This document shows positions 1-6,397 of a DNA stretch of 10,504 nucleotides, piece after piece. Below the pieces are notes generated by a model. It was given only the letters and a program-made list of their open reading frames with translations. It did no database searches and was not told where the DNA came from. The DNA is taken from the NCBI GenBank assembly GCA_018812885.1, contig JAHJCW010000019.1:1-10504 (forward strand), given 5' to 3'. Source of the stretch: a bacterium (GTDB lineage: Bacteria; Fidelibacterota; Marinisomatia; Marinisomatales; JAHJCW01). The position numbers and the translations under genes are program-made. Each line of letters begins with the position of its first letter. The stretch's first letter is position 1.

Positions 1-260
1 ATAATTTACGAGATACTTTTGCTGTAAGGAGGTATCTACAAACAAACGACATATATTTAGTTGCGAAAGAACTTGGTCACGCTAAAGTTAGTATGACAGA
101 GAAGTATGCAAATTTTGATATAAGATTACTAAAACAAGATTTTCCGAGTATAATGATTGACAACAGCCGATATGATAAATCTAATTATCACATCGAATCG
201 TACACGATCCATCGTACACAAATTGAATTAGCAACAGCTACCGTCGTCGGTCAAGTATAG
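1..260 (+). CDS. Tyrosine recombinase (phage-type integrase), C-terminal fragment
   Basis: This is the last 85 codons, read from base 3, of a site-specific tyrosine recombinase whose N-terminal part lies outside the window. The visible start NLRDTFAV matches the HxLR box of catalytic domain II; the expected His would straddle the window edge, and the Arg is residue 3 of the fragment. LGH (residues 24-26) supplies the second conserved His. TEKYANF supplies the nucleophilic Tyr (residue 35), nine residues after that His, which is the canonical spacing. The tail after the Tyr is about 50 residues, longer than in XerC/D and typical of element-encoded integrases. The TAG stop lies 11 nt before a tRNA-derived repeat, the usual position of an island integrase next to its att site. 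The enzyme would cut and rejoin att sites. Whether the whole gene is intact cannot be seen here. Confidence 0.9.
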   Translation, partial: NLRDTFAVRRYLQTNDIYLVAKELGHAKVSMTEKYANFDIRLLKQDFPSIMIDNSRYDKSNYHIESYTIHRTQIELATATVVGQV

Positions 261-271
261 ATAGAGCGTGT

Positions 272-357
272 TCTTCACACGGCAGAGGTCGGCAGTTCGA
301 GCCTGCCATCGCCCACCGTCTAAAAACCCCGTTTCACGACGGGGTTTTGTGTTTTTA
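272..357 (+). repeat. Left direct repeat: tRNA-Val(CAC)-like 3' half plus terminator (putative att site)
   Basis: The stretch from the anticodon loop onward reads as the 3' half of a tRNA. It has loop TTCACAC (anticodon CAC, Val), 3' anticodon stem GGCAG (281-285), T-arm GGCAG/CTGCC around loop TTCGAGC (291-307), and acceptor 3' strand ATCGCCC followed by A-C-C. Upstream, TAGAGCG (262-268) resembles the 3' side of a D-arm, but the 5' anticodon stem no longer pairs and no matching GGGCGAT acceptor strand is present, so this is not a working tRNA gene. It aligns without gaps to 9207-9292: 43/45 identical in the tRNA part and 33/41 in the terminator part, by hand count. The integrase fragment ends 11 nt upstream. 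The likely role is as an attachment site left by integration into a tRNA-Val gene. Confidence 0.8.
322..356 (+). terminator. Rho-independent terminator downstream of left tRNA fragment
   Basis: AAAACCCCG (323-331) pairs perfectly with CGGGGTTTT (340-348) around an 8-nt loop. A T-rich tail (TTTTGTGTTTTT) follows. It sits directly behind the tRNA 3' fragment, as expected for a tRNA gene's own terminator carried along in the att duplication. It would also stop integrase transcription. Confidence 0.88.
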
Positions 358-409
358 GGAAGCCTAGTGAAACAGTCAACTATATTCAAATAAAGTCAAA
401 TAATATCAT

Positions 410-499
410 ATTGTGGATACGCTTTTTGTTGATACAACAAAGCATAATATGCAAATCTTTCTCGAGAAAAACAAAATAGGCGCTACCCTTATAAGGCAG
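410..499 (+). repeat. Degenerate repeat of the sequence preceding the right tRNA fragment
   Basis: This 90-nt stretch aligns without gaps to 9131-9220, with 59/90 identities by hand count. The best blocks are ATTGTGGATACG at the left end, CTCGA near the middle, and GCGCT plus GGCAG at the right end. The right end resembles a tRNA anticodon arm (GCGCT...GGCAG), but no T-arm follows, since TATTAATATTT comes next. It may be a truncated or eroded further copy of the att region. It cannot encode a tRNA. Confidence 0.5.
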
Positions 500-672
500 T
501 ATTAATATTTACTAAAAAATGGAAAATATAAAAAGTGTCCCTTTTTATGCCTGTATGAAGGTTACGTTTTGGCATACAAATCCATATAAGTGCTGATATT
601 GTTATCGATTTGTTGGGTGGCCTACCCAAATGGTGAAATCGTAAGCACCAAAAAGGTTAAAATATTTTATTA

Positions 673-698
673 GCAGGGAGCGGAATTCCGCTCCCTGC
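673..698 (-). terminator. 26-bp perfect palindrome, likely terminator of the AraC gene
   Basis: GCAGGGAGCGGAA and its exact complement TTCCGCTCCCTGC meet with no spacer, giving an 11-bp GC-rich stem with a 4-nt loop. It begins 8 bp beyond the AraC-family stop codon on the minus strand. The bases that follow on that strand are A/T-rich (TAATAAAATATTTT) rather than a clean T-run, so termination is likely but not textbook. A protein-binding operator is a less likely alternative. Confidence 0.65.
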
Positions 699-706
699 AA
701 TCATCT

Positions 707-1648
707 CTACAACGGTTTTACAGGTATGCAGATATCAACAATATGCAGACCTTGCGGATGCTGCTTAGGGTCATTTTGATACATCTCAAAACATGGTTGG
801 TCATCTGGAACATAACCGCTATCCGGTAACCATTTACCCATCATATTATTCCAGGCGTCACCGTATTCATTCGCTTTGATCTCAAACCTACCAACAGCAT
901 ATTTCCCACCGGCAATGGTCATCTTGCCGATTTCTCCGCTTACTTCTGTATCTTCAGAAATACTGATGCATACATCCATTCTCAATTTACTTTCATCCGT
1001 AATTTTAGGATCATCATAATATATAGATAGCATTTTTGTTTTGGGGAAGTTTACCAATCCTCGTGGACCTGCCCATTTGAACAATTTTCCGAACAGTTTG
1101 TCAAACAGTGTTGAATCTCCCGCATAGGGTCCGATATGGCGTACATAAGCAACTGTCAGATCTTCCAGTTTTTTTACTTCAACTTTCATATTAATACTCC
1201 TTATTTGATTTGAATTTCCATCGTTAAAGTAAAGCGGATGTAGGTTAGTTGCTTTCCTGTCTTTGTTATCTATTTTGCGGATCTTGCTATTTTTATATCT
1301 ATCATTACGGAAATCAGTTGCGTTTATACCAAAATGTTCATTAAAAGCCCGCGAAAAAGCGGCTGAGCTCGAAAATCCACAATCGAAAGCAATTTTTGTT
1401 ATTGAATCTTTGGGATGTGCAATAAGTGTAGAAGCGGCTTTTTCGATTCGTAAGCGTTTGATAAAAGAATTAAGCGTTTCACCAACCATAGCAGTAAATA
1501 TGCGATGAAAATGAAATTTGGAAAAGAAGGCAATTTTAGCTAGAGTATCGAGATCTAGTTTAGCATTGAGATTATTTTGAATATAATCAATAACCCTGTT
1601 AATACGAGCGATGTATTCATCACGGTAGCGTTGGATTTGAGCATTCAT
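707..1648 (-). CDS. AraC-family transcriptional regulator with GyrI-like effector-binding domain
   Basis: The 313-aa protein is a predicted cytoplasmic DNA-binding regulator of the Rob-like type. Residues 11-115 form the AraC double helix-turn-helix: RINRVIDYIQNNL opens it, the first HTH covers LDTLAKIAFFSKFHFHRIF, and the second covers ITKIAFDCGFSSSAAFSRAF ahead of FGINATDFR. After a charged linker (about 116-150), residues 153-313 form a GyrI-like/AraC_E_bind domain (VEVKKLEDLTVAYVRHIGPY at its start, ending HIVDICIPVKP). In BmrR, Rob and their relatives this domain binds small hydrophobic or cationic ligands. The gene is transcribed divergently from the sigma operon across 115 bp, so it could control that operon or a drug response; neither is shown. 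The only Shine-Dalgarno-like stretch (AAGGA) lies about 20 nt upstream of the start, which is too far, but the N-terminus agrees with the family. Confidence 0.92.
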   Translation of the reverse strand: MNAQIQRYRDEYIARINRVIDYIQNNLNAKLDLDTLAKIAFFSKFHFHRIFTAMVGETLNSFIKRLRIEKAASTLIAHPKDSITKIAFDCGFSSSAAFSRAFNEHFGINATDFRNDRYKNSKIRKIDNKDRKATNLHPLYFNDGNSNQIRSINMKVEVKKLEDLTVAYVRHIGPYAGDSTLFDKLFGKLFKWAGPRGLVNFPKTKMLSIYYDDPKITDESKLRMDVCISISEDTEVSGEIGKMTIAGGKYAVGRFEIKANEYGDAWNNMMGKWLPDSGYVPDDQPCFEMYQNDPKQHPQGLHIVDICIPVKPL

Positions 1649-1763
1649 TTTAATTTTGTGAAATTAATTCCTTGAATAATTTAATTATGCATATCATTTA
1701 TTCTAATCGTTATTTTCAAGTAAATTACATCAAATTCAGTATGTAAATATTGCTAATTATCTT
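1649..1763. promoter_or_regulatory. Divergent intergenic region between AraC gene and sigma operon
   Basis: This 115-bp, very AT-rich spacer must carry the promoters for both the minus-strand AraC gene and the plus-strand operon. I could not identify a convincing -35/-10 pair, a Bacteroidota-type -33/-7 element or an ECF GGAAC-type -35. The assignment rests on gene orientation. Confidence 0.45.
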
Positions 1764-2309
1764 GTGCAACAAGCAGAAAAAATATTACTTGAAAATGTAA
1801 AACATTCGGATAAAGATTCCTTTAAAAAACTATATCTTCAATACCATCCGGTTTTATTCCGGTTTGTCGTTTCGCGTGTTCACGACAAAGACCTTGCAGA
1901 AGATATCGTACAGGATACATTCATCAGAATTTGGCGAATGCGGAGATCATTAGCATCTGATAAATCATTTTTTTCTTTAATTGCGAAGATCAGCAGCAAC
2001 CTGAGTAAAGATTACTTTAAACACGAAGCGGTAAGGTCACGGCATCAAGAAGATATCACAGAATTATATGGTCAACAGTCTGATACACTTGAAAAGTCAC
2101 TTGAAACGGTATTTATGCAGGAAAATATTTTAAATATCGTTCATCGATATCTTCCCTTAAAACAAAGTACGGTATTTTTATTGAGTCGGATTGAAGGAAA
2201 TACTAATTTTGAAATTGCTGAAATATTAGGCATTTCACTAAGAACTGTAGAAAATCAATTATACCGTGCATTAAAGACGATAAGGAAAAAAATAAAAAGA
2301 AATATGTGA
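1764..2309 (+). CDS. ECF-subfamily RNA polymerase sigma factor (FecI-like)
   Basis: This 181-aa protein has the two-domain layout of an extracytoplasmic-function sigma factor. Region 2 spans about residues 20-88, with the core-binding/-10 signature DLAEDIVQDTFIRIW at 43-57. Region 4 spans about 121-178, with the helix-turn-helix FEIAEILGISLRTVENQLYRALKTIRKKI that reads the -35 element. It would direct RNA polymerase to a small regulon, most simply this operon, and be held inactive by the FecR protein encoded at 5495. The first possible start is a GTG with no clear Shine-Dalgarno. No in-frame ATG lies near the N-terminus and the domain begins close behind, so the GTG is accepted with some doubt. 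Unusually, two non-regulatory genes separate it from its presumed anti-sigma factor. Confidence 0.92.
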   Translation: MQQAEKILLENVKHSDKDSFKKLYLQYHPVLFRFVVSRVHDKDLAEDIVQDTFIRIWRMRRSLASDKSFFSLIAKISSNLSKDYFKHEAVRSRHQEDITELYGQQSDTLEKSLETVFMQENILNIVHRYLPLKQSTVFLLSRIEGNTNFEIAEILGISLRTVENQLYRALKTIRKKIKRNM

Positions 2310-2365
2310 GTAATAATCAGGAAATAATCGTTGTATAGTCAAACAATAATAATTTAGAGGAAAAT

Positions 2366-4201
2366 ATGAAACAATTAAAAACAGTAATAATTACAACACT
2401 ATTATTATCAAGTATTTATGGATGGTACCCTGATTATACTGTCTTAGCAACAGATTTTAAATTACGTAATGATTTTCTGTTGCCAACTCAGATGAATTCA
2501 ATCAATTTGGTCGGGTTGGGTAGTAATTTCAAAAATATCTACAGTCATCCGTTGGATAATGCTTTTCTTAACCCGGCTTATCTGAATTATGGACCGAAAA
2601 ACTACCTTTATTTTGATTTGGCAGGTGAGGAGTTTGATAGTTATAATATAACAGATTACCACGTTTATGCCTATGACGAAGGTATAGCCTCGGATTATAG
2701 TAGCTATTATCCTTATTATTGGTCTCCTTATAATGAAATTGAAAATGATAAAATACGCGAACCGATTTTCCGTGCCGTGTATTTAGGACAACCATTTTGT
2801 AAGTTACCGCTCGGAATTGGATTGACCGCTGAATATTTTTATGATCAGGAAAAATTTTATCAACCATATTGGTATTGGTGGGGATTGGAAGGTGCGAATG
2901 CTACCGATGTTGGCTATGAAGAAGGAATGCGCGACCCCTATCAAGACTATCGCTTGGTGGAAGCCGGAGCGAATGATGAAACCACCGATGGTTATCGGGT
3001 TAGCGGGATGCTTTCATATTCACTAATACAGCAATTGACGTTAGGATTGCGCTATACTATTCATTCTGAGGATGTTGATGGTTTATATCGCAATTTGGAC
3101 GACCAAAACGATGATTATGGTGAATCCTTGTACAAATATTTCAATGATTCTGAACGTAATCGTACGCAGAATTTTCGTCAAAACGATATTTCTGTCGGGA
3201 TAATATATGAATATAACGAAAAATCACGATTTGGTATCAATATCGGTCGCGTGAGCGGTGATATCAATCGCGAATATTCAATTAGCGATACATCGTTTTA
3301 TCATTCAATGTATTATTATTCACCGTTGGATAGCAACTACTACACGAATTGGAGTAACCTTGAGAATAACAAAGATTGGAAATACAATGGTAATTCTTTC
3401 TATGGTACAATTCATGGAGATATTGAAATTGACGAAGGCATGCTTTTGCGATTATCTATTTTTAAGGAATCTGCTAGTGCCGACTTAGACGAAAATGAGC
3501 TGCTTAGACGTACAAATGTTTATCGCAGTAGTTGGTGGGATAGTTACGATTCAACACGGCGCAAATCCTATGACAATTCATTGGTAGAAATGAGCCGGTA
3601 TGGGGACGGTGATTTTATTCGCAACAATTTAAGATTAACCGCCGGAATTGATTGGACAATGTCACCAATGCTCCGTTTTATTGGCGGAATATCATTCGAT
3701 AATTTAAATGTCGAACAAAGCGCTACCGAACCGTTAACCGGTACTAAATATTCTTTGCGTGAGTTAGAAGGTTATGAATGGATTGATTACAAATCATTAG
3801 AGATCACGCAAGAGGATATTAAGGAATTTGCTTGGAAACAGAATCGGGAAATCACAACTTTTGCTATGCCGATTGGTGCTGTAATCAGTCCGTCTAAATA
3901 TTTTGAATTTCAAATCGGTTTGACAAAAGTAATACAAAGAACAAATATTGACGAAAGTTATGACGTTATCGTTTATAAAGATAAAAGAACCGAAGTCCGC
4001 GATGGTGTAACGACTGTTGTTGATGAAACAGAATATGTAGATGGACATGAATTGCCGGGTATAAAGGAGTTCATCAATGAATTTGAATTCAATTTTGGTG
4101 CTACGATCAAGAATGATGACCGGTTCGGCATTACAGCTGTTTTAACTGAATCTTTGTTTGATCCACGGTCGTTAAAAATAGGTGCTTTTATTAGTTGGTA
4201 A
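2366..4201 (+). CDS. Predicted outer-membrane beta-barrel protein, unrecognised family
   Basis: This 611-aa protein has an N-terminal signal sequence (MKQLKTVIITTLLLSSIYG, cleavage somewhere in 19-28). A short region, HPLDNAFLNPAYLNY (61-75), resembles the NPA-containing N-terminus of some FCB outer-membrane proteins. The rest is rich in Tyr, Asn, Asp and Ser, with many alternating polar/hydrophobic stretches (for example LTLGLRYTIHSE, SRFGINIGRVSG, MLRFIGGISFDNLNV, FEFQIGLTKVI, EFNFGATIKN). It ends in an aromatic residue (KIGAFISW). This is the pattern of a transmembrane beta-barrel with long acidic loops. I do not recognise a specific family, and no TonB box or plug is visible. A good Shine-Dalgarno (GAGG, 2357-2360) precedes the ATG. 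It lies 56 nt after the sigma gene and 28 nt before the serpin gene, so it is probably co-transcribed with both. It may export, display or work with the serpin, but that is inference. Confidence 0.72.
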   Translation: MKQLKTVIITTLLLSSIYGWYPDYTVLATDFKLRNDFLLPTQMNSINLVGLGSNFKNIYSHPLDNAFLNPAYLNYGPKNYLYFDLAGEEFDSYNITDYHVYAYDEGIASDYSSYYPYYWSPYNEIENDKIREPIFRAVYLGQPFCKLPLGIGLTAEYFYDQEKFYQPYWYWWGLEGANATDVGYEEGMRDPYQDYRLVEAGANDETTDGYRVSGMLSYSLIQQLTLGLRYTIHSEDVDGLYRNLDDQNDDYGESLYKYFNDSERNRTQNFRQNDISVGIIYEYNEKSRFGINIGRVSGDINREYSISDTSFYHSMYYYSPLDSNYYTNWSNLENNKDWKYNGNSFYGTIHGDIEIDEGMLLRLSIFKESASADLDENELLRRTNVYRSSWWDSYDSTRRKSYDNSLVEMSRYGDGDFIRNNLRLTAGIDWTMSPMLRFIGGISFDNLNVEQSATEPLTGTKYSLRELEGYEWIDYKSLEITQEDIKEFAWKQNREITTFAMPIGAVISPSKYFEFQIGLTKVIQRTNIDESYDVIVYKDKRTEVRDGVTTVVDETEYVDGHELPGIKEFINEFEFNFGATIKNDDRFGITAVLTESLFDPRSLKIGAFISW

Positions 4202-4229
4202 ATTTTTAACTAATATTTTAGGTGAAGCT

Positions 4230-5480
4230 ATGATAAAGATATTAAAAAATTATTCAATATTGGTTCTATCACTAATGTTCTTGTTAATAATGTCTTGTGA
4301 TATTTGCGAAATCGATAATAATGAGAAAATTCCACCACGCGAACTATCCGTTTTCGAAGAACAACTCGTCTCATCCGATAATATTTTCGGGATAAAATTG
4401 TTCAAGGCGCTGAACGATGCCGAACCAGATAGCAATCTGTTCATCTCACCGTTGAGTGTTTCAATGGCATTGGGGATGGCACTTAACGGTGCGGCCGATT
4501 CCACGTACGAAGCGATGAAAAACACTTTGGAACTGAATGGGTTATCAGAAACTGAGATAAACCAAGCGTACAAGGATTTGATAGAATTGCTTGTCAATCT
4601 TGATAAAAAAGTGGTAATGCAAATTGCTAATTCGATTTGGTATCGCGATAATTTTACAGTGGAACCGGATTTTATTGATGTAAATAAGACGTATTTCGAT
4701 GCGGAAGTGCAAGCACTTGATTTTGATGATGCGAATGCACCGAATATCATTAATAATTGGGTTGATGAAAATACCAACGGATTGATCAAGAAAATTATTG
4801 ATGGCGACATACCACCGGAGATTGTGATGTACTTAATCAATGCGGTCTACTTTAAAGGTACCTGGACTTATGAATTTGATGAAAAAGATACCAAAGATGA
4901 ATTATTTAATAATTATGATAATTCTATTTCAACGATTCCATTGATGCTTCAGGAGGCTGATTTTCCGTATTTTGAAACGGATGATTTTCAAGTGGTTGAT
5001 CTACCCTATGGTGATTCACTATTTACAATGACAGTAATTCTGCCAAAGGATGGTGAAGATATCAACGAAATCGCAAAAACAATTGATAACGATACTTGGA
5101 TAAATTGGACGAATCAATTATATACAAATGAAGTAAAAGTATATTTACCAAAATTTACTTTAGAATGGGAATCATCTTTGGTAGATGTTTTGGTAACACT
5201 GGGAATGGGAATTGCTTTTGATCCATATCAGGCGGATTTTTCGCGAATCAATCCAAATCCTTATGGTGTTGAAAATCTATATATCAGTGATGTAATTCAT
5301 AAAGCTATTGTCAAAGTTAATGAAGAAGGTACCGAAGCGGCGGCGGTTACTTCTGTAGAATTTGGATTAACTTCAATACCGCAAATTGTTGAAATCCGTA
5401 TTGATCATCCGTTTATCTTTGCAATCCGCGAACGATATTCCGGAACTATATTATTTATGGGGAAAGTGCTTAGTTTGTAA
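4230..5480 (+). CDS. Lipoprotein serpin (serine/cysteine protease inhibitor)
   Basis: The 416-aa protein is a full-length serpin behind a lipoprotein signal: a hydrophobic stretch at about 8-22, then lipobox IMSC with Cys23 as the expected lipid anchor. Family landmarks are NLFISPLSVSMALGMALNGA (69-88), NAVYFKGTWTYEFD (204-217), and a C-terminus HPFIFAIRE...ILFMGKV. The hinge EEGTEAAAVT (365-374) has the small residues needed for loop insertion, so an inhibitory serpin is predicted. Counting 17 residues from the hinge Glu as in alpha-1-antitrypsin puts P1 at Thr381 and P1' at Ser382. A Thr P1 points away from trypsin-like targets. The start is set at ATG 4230, preceded by AGGTG; an upstream in-frame ATG at 4182 would overlap the barrel gene and bury the signal peptide. 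It acts as a suicide inhibitor at the envelope; its target is unknown. Confidence 0.95.
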   Translation: MIKILKNYSILVLSLMFLLIMSCDICEIDNNEKIPPRELSVFEEQLVSSDNIFGIKLFKALNDAEPDSNLFISPLSVSMALGMALNGAADSTYEAMKNTLELNGLSETEINQAYKDLIELLVNLDKKVVMQIANSIWYRDNFTVEPDFIDVNKTYFDAEVQALDFDDANAPNIINNWVDENTNGLIKKIIDGDIPPEIVMYLINAVYFKGTWTYEFDEKDTKDELFNNYDNSISTIPLMLQEADFPYFETDDFQVVDLPYGDSLFTMTVILPKDGEDINEIAKTIDNDTWINWTNQLYTNEVKVYLPKFTLEWESSLVDVLVTLGMGIAFDPYQADFSRINPNPYGVENLYISDVIHKAIVKVNEEGTEAAAVTSVEFGLTSIPQIVEIRIDHPFIFAIRERYSGTILFMGKVLSL

Positions 5481-5494
5481 ATTGGAATTACTGA

Positions 5495-6397
5495 ATGGGA
5501 ATTAAAAAAAGAAACAAATACTTTGATAATCTCAGTGAGGATGAAAAAACCCTTTTGGAAATGAGCAAGAAAATCAAATTACCCAAACCGATTGATTCCG
5601 GTGTTTCTTGGGCGCGGTTGGAAAGTAAATTGGATGCAATAGACGAAAAACAATCGGAAAATAGTATGCTGAAAGTACGTCCTCAATTGGCTCAGCTACG
5701 ACTGACATTTGCTATATCATTTGCAATATTATTGTTGGTATTAATACCGGTCTTATATGTTCAATCAAACTTAGTTCAAATTTCAACCGAACGCGGTGAA
5801 ATTGTTAGTCATATTTTACCGGATGGTTCGCTAATTCAACTAAGCGCTGAATCAGCGCTGAAATATAAAAAATCAAGTTGGAAGTCTGAACGTAATGTTA
5901 AAATTAAAGGCGAAGCATACTTCGATGTTGAAAAGGGGCGAATTCCGTTTATTGTTAATTCCGAAAATCTAATAGTAACGGTTCTTGGTACACAATTTAA
6001 TGTTAAACATCGCAACAACATGATAGAAGTCGCAGTTAACGAGGGTAAAGTGCAGGTTTCTGATGTCGTACAAGAAAGGCATGTTACGTTATTAGCCGGA
6101 CAAATGTTGCGCTTTGCGGATGGAGAACCACCTCGGCAACCGCAGAAGCTACCGTTTGTAAACTATCCCGGATGGACAGAAAATAAATTAATGTTCTATC
6201 AAGATAATTTAGTCAACGTGTGCCTCGAAATTGAACGTCGATTTAATGTTCAGGTTCAATTATCAAATCAAGAATTAGCTGATATCATAGTAACCGGTGT
6301 ATTGAAAACTGATAGTATTGACTCAGTATTATCGACTTTATCAATTCTGATACAGCAGCAGTATCGCTTTGAAAAAGGAATTTATGTCATATATTAA
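5495..6397 (+). CDS. FecR-family anti-sigma factor
   Basis: This 300-aa inner-membrane protein relays a periplasmic signal to an ECF sigma factor. Residues 1-69 form the cytoplasmic sigma-binding part, 70-92 a single transmembrane helix (TFAISFAILLLVLIPVLYV), and the rest is periplasmic. The FecR domain spans about 96-190, with the hallmarks TERGEIVSHILPDGSLIQLSAES, KIKGEAYFDVEKG, PFIVNSENLIVTVLGTQFNV and VNEGKVQV. The C-terminal part (about 228-300, KLMFYQDNLVNVCLEIERRFNVQVQL) is the short secretin/STN-like domain common in FCB FecR proteins, which contacts the receptor. The gene starts 14 nt after the serpin stop with only a weak ribosome site, suggesting translational coupling. Its presumed partners are the sigma factor at 1764 and the receptor at 6384, which overlaps its 3' end. 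Confidence 0.93.
   Translation: MGIKKRNKYFDNLSEDEKTLLEMSKKIKLPKPIDSGVSWARLESKLDAIDEKQSENSMLKVRPQLAQLRLTFAISFAILLLVLIPVLYVQSNLVQISTERGEIVSHILPDGSLIQLSAESALKYKKSSWKSERNVKIKGEAYFDVEKGRIPFIVNSENLIVTVLGTQFNVKHRNNMIEVAVNEGKVQVSDVVQERHVTLLAGQMLRFADGEPPRQPQKLPFVNYPGWTENKLMFYQDNLVNVCLEIERRFNVQVQLSNQELADIIVTGVLKTDSIDSVLSTLSILIQQQYRFEKGIYVIY

Larger units (their letters stand above)
358..706. other. Non-coding interval between left repeat and AraC gene
   Basis: I see no credible gene in this AT-rich 349 bp. It holds the degenerate repeat at 410-499, an 8-bp perfect AT hairpin (ATAAAAAG 528-535 with CTTTTTAT 541-548), a 6-bp hairpin (TTGGGT 613-618 with ACCCAA 624-629), and the long palindrome at 673-698. 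No promoter could be assigned with confidence. Confidence 0.6.

Noticed and set aside
255..320. A complete tRNA-Val gene at the left repeat
   Set aside because: The 3' half is convincing, but the 5' anticodon stem does not pair with GGCAG and no GGGCGAT acceptor strand is present; the upstream bases are the end of the integrase gene.
480..500. A separate tRNA with a TAT anticodon suggested by the CCTTATAAGG loop region
   Set aside because: There is no T-arm or acceptor stem on either side; it is explained better as the end of the degenerate 90-nt repeat.
4182..4229. An earlier serpin start at ATG 4182
   Set aside because: It would overlap the end of the barrel gene and put 16 extra residues in front of a normal lipoprotein signal; ATG 4230 has a better ribosome site.
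4250..4840. A 196-aa open frame on the minus strand
   Set aside because: It lies wholly antisense to the well-supported serpin, has no recognisable domain, and its Ser/Ile-rich composition is what the complement of such a gene gives.
6369..6383. A TTG start for the receptor
   Set aside because: It adds five residues before a good signal peptide, whereas ATG 6384 has AAGGA just upstream.
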